From Amycolatopsis sp. CA-230715 (GTDB lineage Bacteria; Actinomycetota; Actinomycetes; Mycobacteriales; Pseudonocardiaceae): a stretch of 64,000 bases of DNA. The stretch is taken from contig NZ_CP059997.1 in assembly GCF_018736145.1 (NCBI RefSeq), forward strand, positions 9,857,501 through 9,921,500, given 5' to 3'. The notes below the pieces were generated by a model that was given only the letters and a program-made list of their open reading frames with translations, did no database searches and was not told the DNA's origin. Position 1 is the first letter of the stretch. Each line of letters begins with the position of its first letter. The position numbers were made by a program, and so were the translations under genes. Of this stretch, positions 60,319-64,000 are shown in pieces.

Positions 60319-63165
60319 ATGACCACCAGCGACGACACCGTGCTGGGCACCGCGGTGATCTGCACCGCCCTGGACGTCGAGTACCGCGCAGTCCGCGAGC
60401 ACCTGGACGGCCCCTTCGACGAGCGCGAGAAGAACGGCACCCTCTACCAGGTCGGCACGTTCCGCACCGACCACGGACGCTGGGTGGTCGCCCTCGCGCA
60501 AACCGGCGCCGGGAACACCCGGGCCGGGATCGAACTGGAACGTGCGATCTCGGTGTTCCACCCGCAGATAGTGCTGTTCGTCGGCGTGGCTGGCGGCCGC
60601 AAAGACGTCGAAACCGGAGACGTTGTGGTCGCCGATGAGATCTACGACTACGAGTCCGGAAAGGATACTGCTAGCGAGTTCCTGCCCCGCCTCAAGACCA
60701 AGGCGCCGGCCCACCGGTTGATCGAGCGCGCGAAAGCCCTGGCCCGCGATGATGCCTGGCAGCACCGCATCCTGCCCGCCGCCCCAAAACCGGCGCCGAA
60801 GGCGGTGATCAAGCCGATCGCCGCGGGCAGCGCCGTGATCGCCGACCAGAACGCGGCCACCGCCCGGTATCTGGCCACCTACTGCGGGGACGCGGCCGCG
60901 GTGGAGATGGAGGGCTACGGGTTCCTGCACGGCGCCTACGTCAACGACACCGTCCAAGCCCTGGTCGTGCGCGGCATCTCCGACCTGCTCTCGGGCAAAA
61001 CCGAGACAGCCGACGCCCACTGGCAGCCCACCGCATCCAGCCACGCCGCCGCGTTCGCCTTCGAACTACTCGCCCGCCACACCCCACCGCCGAACCCGGC
61101 GGCCGGCGCGATCCCGCAACAACTGCTCGCGCCGCCGGCGCGGTTCGTCGGCCGTGCCGACCAGCTGGCAGAGCTCGACCGCGCCCTCACCACGCCCGAG
61201 GGCTCCTCGCCCGGAGCCGGTCCGGGTGGCGGCCCGACGGCGGTGATCTCCGCGATCGGCGGCACCGGCGGCATCGGCAAAACCTGGCTCGCTTTGACCT
61301 GGGCACACCGGCATCTGGAGCGGTTTCCCGACGGGCAGCTGTTCGTCGACCTGCACGGCTTCAGTCCCACCAGCGAACCGGTGCAACCGGCGACGGTGGT
61401 GCGCGGGTTCCTCGACGCCCTGGGCGTCGAGGCGAACCGCATCCCCACCGACCTCGACGCCCAGGCCGCGCTATACCGCAGCCTGGTGGCCGGGCGGCGG
61501 ATGCTCATCGTGCTGGACAACGCCGCCACCAGCGACCAGGTCGCCCCGCTGCTGCCCGGTTCGCCGTCCTGCACGGTGCTGGTCACCGGCCGGCACCGGC
61601 TGGCCTCGTTGATCGACCGGTACGGCGCCCGCCACCTGCCCCTGGACGTCCTGTCCCCCGAGGAGGCCCGCCGCCTGCTGGCCGCCCGCCTCGGCGCCGA
61701 CCGCGTCACCGCCGAACCCGAGGCGGTGGACGAGCTGATCGGGCTGTGCGGGGGCCACCCGCTGGCGTTGTCGATCACCGCGCGCACCGCCGGCACCCGC
61801 CCCGGCGTCGCGTTGGCCGAGGTCGCCACCGAACTGCGCGACCTTGGCCTGGAGGCGCTCGACCACGACACCGACCCGGCCGCCAGCCTGCCCACCGTGC
61901 TGTCCTGGTCCCTACGCTACCTCACCGACACCCAGCGCACCGTGTTCGCGCTGCTGGGCATCGCCCCCGGTCCCGACACCACCCCGCCCGCCACCGCCGC
62001 CCTCACCGGCCTGCCCGGCCGCCTCGCCCGCAGGACGCTCAGCGGGCTGGAAAACGCCTCCCTGCTGGAACGACGGGCGGGCAGCCGCTACACCATGCAC
62101 GACCTGATCCGCCGCTACGCCACGGACACCGCACACACCACCCTGCCCGAGGAGGTGCGGGAAGCGGCCCTGACCCGGGTGGGGGACTTCCACCTGCACA
62201 CCGCCCACGCCGCCGACCGACTGCTCGACCCCCACCGCGCGCTCGTGCGGCCCGAGCCGCCCGCGCCCGGCGTGCACCCGCACCCGCTGCCCAACACTGC
62301 CGCGGCGCTGGCCTGGCTGGACGCCGAGCACGCGACCCTGCTGGCCACCCAGCGCACCGCCGCCGCCCTCGGCCACCACCACACCGTCTGGCACCTGGCC
62401 TGGAACCTGACCGTCTTCCACCGACGGCGAGGACACCGGCACGACGAGGTCACCACGTGGCAGGCCGCGCTGGAGGCCGCTGACCACCTGCCCGACCCCG
62501 CCACCCGCAGCCGCACCCACAGGCTCCTCGGCCGTGCCTGCTCCCGGCTGGGCCTGCATGAACAGGCCACCACCCACCTGGAGCGGGCCCTGGACCTGGC
62601 TGTGCGCCACCACGACCCCACCGACCAGGCCCACACCCACCGGGTGCTCGCGTTCGCCTGGGAACGACGGGGGGACGACCGGCAGGCCCTGGAGCACGCC
62701 CAGCGCGCCGTCGACCTCTACCGCGCCGTCGACCAGCCGGTGTGGGGAGCCGACGCGCTCAACGCGGTCGGCTGGCACGCGGCGCGCCTGGGCTGGTTCG
62801 ACACCGCCCGCGAGCACTGCCAGGCCGCCCTCACCCTGCACCGCCACCACCACAACCCCAACGGCGAGGCGACCACCCTGGACAGCCTGGGCTACATCGC
62901 CCACCACACCGGCGACCACCACCAGGCCCTCGACCACTACCACCACGCCCTCACCCTGAACCGCGGCCGCGGCCACGCCTACGAGGTCACGGGCACCCTC
63001 GACCGCATGGGCCATCCCTACGTCGCACTCGGCCAGCACGAGCAGGCCCGCACGGTATGGCGGGAGGCGCTGCAGCTGTACCGGGAACAGGGCCGCGACG
63101 CTGACGCCGAACGCGTCCAACGGCAACTCGACGACCTGGGCTATCCCGGTCAGAATGTTCCCTGA
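60319..63165 (+). CDS. Nucleoside-phosphorylase/NB-ARC/TPR fusion (NLR-like)
   Basis: A 948-aa three-part protein. Residues about 8-255 are a PNP/UDP-family (MTA/SAH nucleosidase-like) domain, with GVAGG (89-93), VEMEGYGFLHG (195-205) and GISDLL with the catalytic Asp (222). NB-ARC follows: Walker A GTGGIGKT (315-322), Walker B LIVLDNA and MHD in YTMHDLIRRYA. TPRs fill the end. GGAGG precedes the ATG. PNP-family ATP nucleosidases are known immune effectors, and PNP-NB-ARC fusions resemble NLRs. I infer a nucleotide-destroying defence switch. Its ATPase-TPR half parallels the gene at 47 kb. Confidence 0.85.
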   Translation: MTTSDDTVLGTAVICTALDVEYRAVREHLDGPFDEREKNGTLYQVGTFRTDHGRWVVALAQTGAGNTRAGIELERAISVFHPQIVLFVGVAGGRKDVETGDVVVADEIYDYESGKDTASEFLPRLKTKAPAHRLIERAKALARDDAWQHRILPAAPKPAPKAVIKPIAAGSAVIADQNAATARYLATYCGDAAAVEMEGYGFLHGAYVNDTVQALVVRGISDLLSGKTETADAHWQPTASSHAAAFAFELLARHTPPPNPAAGAIPQQLLAPPARFVGRADQLAELDRALTTPEGSSPGAGPGGGPTAVISAIGGTGGIGKTWLALTWAHRHLERFPDGQLFVDLHGFSPTSEPVQPATVVRGFLDALGVEANRIPTDLDAQAALYRSLVAGRRMLIVLDNAATSDQVAPLLPGSPSCTVLVTGRHRLASLIDRYGARHLPLDVLSPEEARRLLAARLGADRVTAEPEAVDELIGLCGGHPLALSITARTAGTRPGVALAEVATELRDLGLEALDHDTDPAASLPTVLSWSLRYLTDTQRTVFALLGIAPGPDTTPPATAALTGLPGRLARRTLSGLENASLLERRAGSRYTMHDLIRRYATDTAHTTLPEEVREAALTRVGDFHLHTAHAADRLLDPHRALVRPEPPAPGVHPHPLPNTAAALAWLDAEHATLLATQRTAAALGHHHTVWHLAWNLTVFHRRRGHRHDEVTTWQAALEAADHLPDPATRSRTHRLLGRACSRLGLHEQATTHLERALDLAVRHHDPTDQAHTHRVLAFAWERRGDDRQALEHAQRAVDLYRAVDQPVWGADALNAVGWHAARLGWFDTAREHCQAALTLHRHHHNPNGEATTLDSLGYIAHHTGDHHQALDHYHHALTLNRGRGHAYEVTGTLDRMGHPYVALGQHEQARTVWREALQLYREQGRDADAERVQRQLDDLGYPGQNVP

Positions 63166-63270
63166 GTCCTTGGGGAAGATGGTAGAGGCCTCGGTTTGCT
63201 GCCGCCGACCGCGCGGGCCGCCGAAACCTCTCGGTGAAACCCCGTCCCACGAGCAAGCCCACAGCGACGG

Positions 63271-64000
63271 CTACAGCAGCTTGGCCAGGACCTCGTCCCA
63301 GTATCGGTCTGGGTCGCGGTGGCGGCGGTCTCGCTGGAGTCCTCTGGCCCAGTCACGGATGACGGGCCAGATGGTGGCGCCGGTGTTGTCGTAGGGATCG
63401 GGCATTTCTCGTTCGTGGATACGGCGGAGGATCTCGGCGACGGCCGTGGTTTCGGTGCGCGGGTCGGTGGCTGTGTTCTGCCAGAACGGGGAGGCCAGGA
63501 CGCTGGCGATGGTGATGATGTCGGGGTAACAGACGGCGTGGGTGATGGGGTCGTTTGACGACACGCGCTCGGTGCCGGGGCGCAGGATGTCGATGCGTTC
63601 CCACTGGCGGCGGCCGAGGCGATCCTCGCCCCGTTGCCAGGCATGCACGGCGGTGAGCACGGCTGTGGTCGCCGCGGCCTGGCCGTGGTGGCGGATGAGC
63701 CGGTGGTGACGGCGTTGCGCGGCGCGGATGACCGGCAGCGCGCTGATGTCCACCGGTCCCTCTTCCTGGATCCAGCCGGAGGACTCCGGGCCGAGGGAGC
63801 CGAGCCACAGGTTGTGGCGCAGGCACACATGTTGGTGCGGCTCGGGATGGATTCGCACCGTTCCGCCGCGATGGCGGCGGCAGCATCGCGGGCAAGCCCG
63901 CAGCACATGGTTCAGGGGAAACCGCTGGTTCGGGCGGGCGAGTTCGGGCAGAGCCTTAGCCAGTGATTCGACACTGTGTCCGGTGACGCGGGCGATCTTC
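63271..64000 (-). CDS. TniQ-like protein, N-terminus beyond the window
   Basis: The open minus-strand frame enters from the right edge (KIARVTGHSVESLAKALPEL). It contains a zinc-finger block CPRCCRRHRGG, with C..H residues in HQHVCLRHNLWLGS, as in the TniQ/TnsD targeting proteins of transposons, and ends at 63271 with a helical domain (ILRRIHEREMPDPYDNTGAT). At least 243 residues are present; the start lies outside. Stand-alone TniQ-like genes occur in actinobacterial islands. It converges with the STAND fusion gene. Confidence 0.65.
   Translation of the reverse strand, partial: KIARVTGHSVESLAKALPELARPNQRFPLNHVLRACPRCCRRHRGGTVRIHPEPHQHVCLRHNLWLGSLGPESSGWIQEEGPVDISALPVIRAAQRRHHRLIRHHGQAAATTAVLTAVHAWQRGEDRLGRRQWERIDILRPGTERVSSNDPITHAVCYPDIITIASVLASPFWQNTATDPRTETTAVAEILRRIHEREMPDPYDNTGATIWPVIRDWARGLQRDRRHRDPDRYWDEVLAKLL

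Overview
The window is high-GC actinobacterial chromosome. The GTG/TTG starts, the ATGA/GTGA gene overlaps, an ANTAR response regulator of the PdtaR type, a Type VII secretion trio and the housekeeping genes (polA, liv cluster, gatCAB) point to Pseudonocardiales, probably Amycolatopsis or a close relative. That placement is inference from gene content, not from a database search.

Region 1 (1-19.2 kb) is ordinary chromosome. It holds a YhgE/Pip membrane exporter with a degenerate ABC-ATPase-like partner and a TetR regulator; a DUF4383 protein; a second TetR; an aldo/keto reductase facing a third TetR across a pair of CAACGTTG-centred palindromes; an AraC regulator plus a VOC protein behind polA; a hotdog thioesterase; an IS481-type element; a complete branched-chain amino-acid ABC importer (livF-G-M-H and binding protein, minus strand); and pdtaR. 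Its intergenic spaces carry a family of short palindromes, CCCCGAA-N7-TTCGGGG. The IS481-type element sits inside a related 51-bp perfect palindrome, which it has split in two with a 15-bp target duplication.

Region 2 (19.2-36.8 kb) is an accessory island. It begins at the 3' half of a tRNA gene, cut at the anticodon loop. It contains mostly small or unrecognised genes and several decayed ones: a 580-aa coiled-coil protein, an unknown protein translationally coupled to an aminoglycoside-phosphotransferase-like kinase, a ParB-like/HTH pair whose start codon lies in a double TGCATAG-N6-CTATGCA operator, a DUF6283 protein, a membrane/lipoprotein pair broken by an amber codon and frameshifts, and a nuclease-like gene broken at a run of nine Gs.

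Region 3 (36.8-40.7 kb) returns to core genes: a four-helix membrane protein and the gatC-gatA-gatB amidotransferase operon.

Region 4 (40.7-64 kb) is a second accessory region rich in conflict and defence-type proteins: DUF4262, a short DUF262 protein, a Type VII secretion trio, an HTH-NB-ARC-TPR STAND protein, two different proteins with HEPN-type R-N-x3-H motifs, a radical SAM/SPASM enzyme with an eight-cysteine C-terminal tail in an operon with a kinase-fold protein, an SMC-like ATPase, a nucleotidyl-cyclase-like protein split by an in-frame TAA, a SEL1-repeat protein between inverted repeats, and a Nudix/winged-helix (NrtR-like) gene directly upstream of a 948-aa fusion of a nucleoside phosphorylase domain, an NB-ARC ATPase and TPRs. 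A TniQ-like gene runs off the right edge. The NrtR-like plus phosphorylase-NB-ARC-TPR pair is the best candidate here for a nucleotide-targeting immune system. The radical SAM protein with a precursor-like tail is the best candidate for an unusual peptide-modification system.
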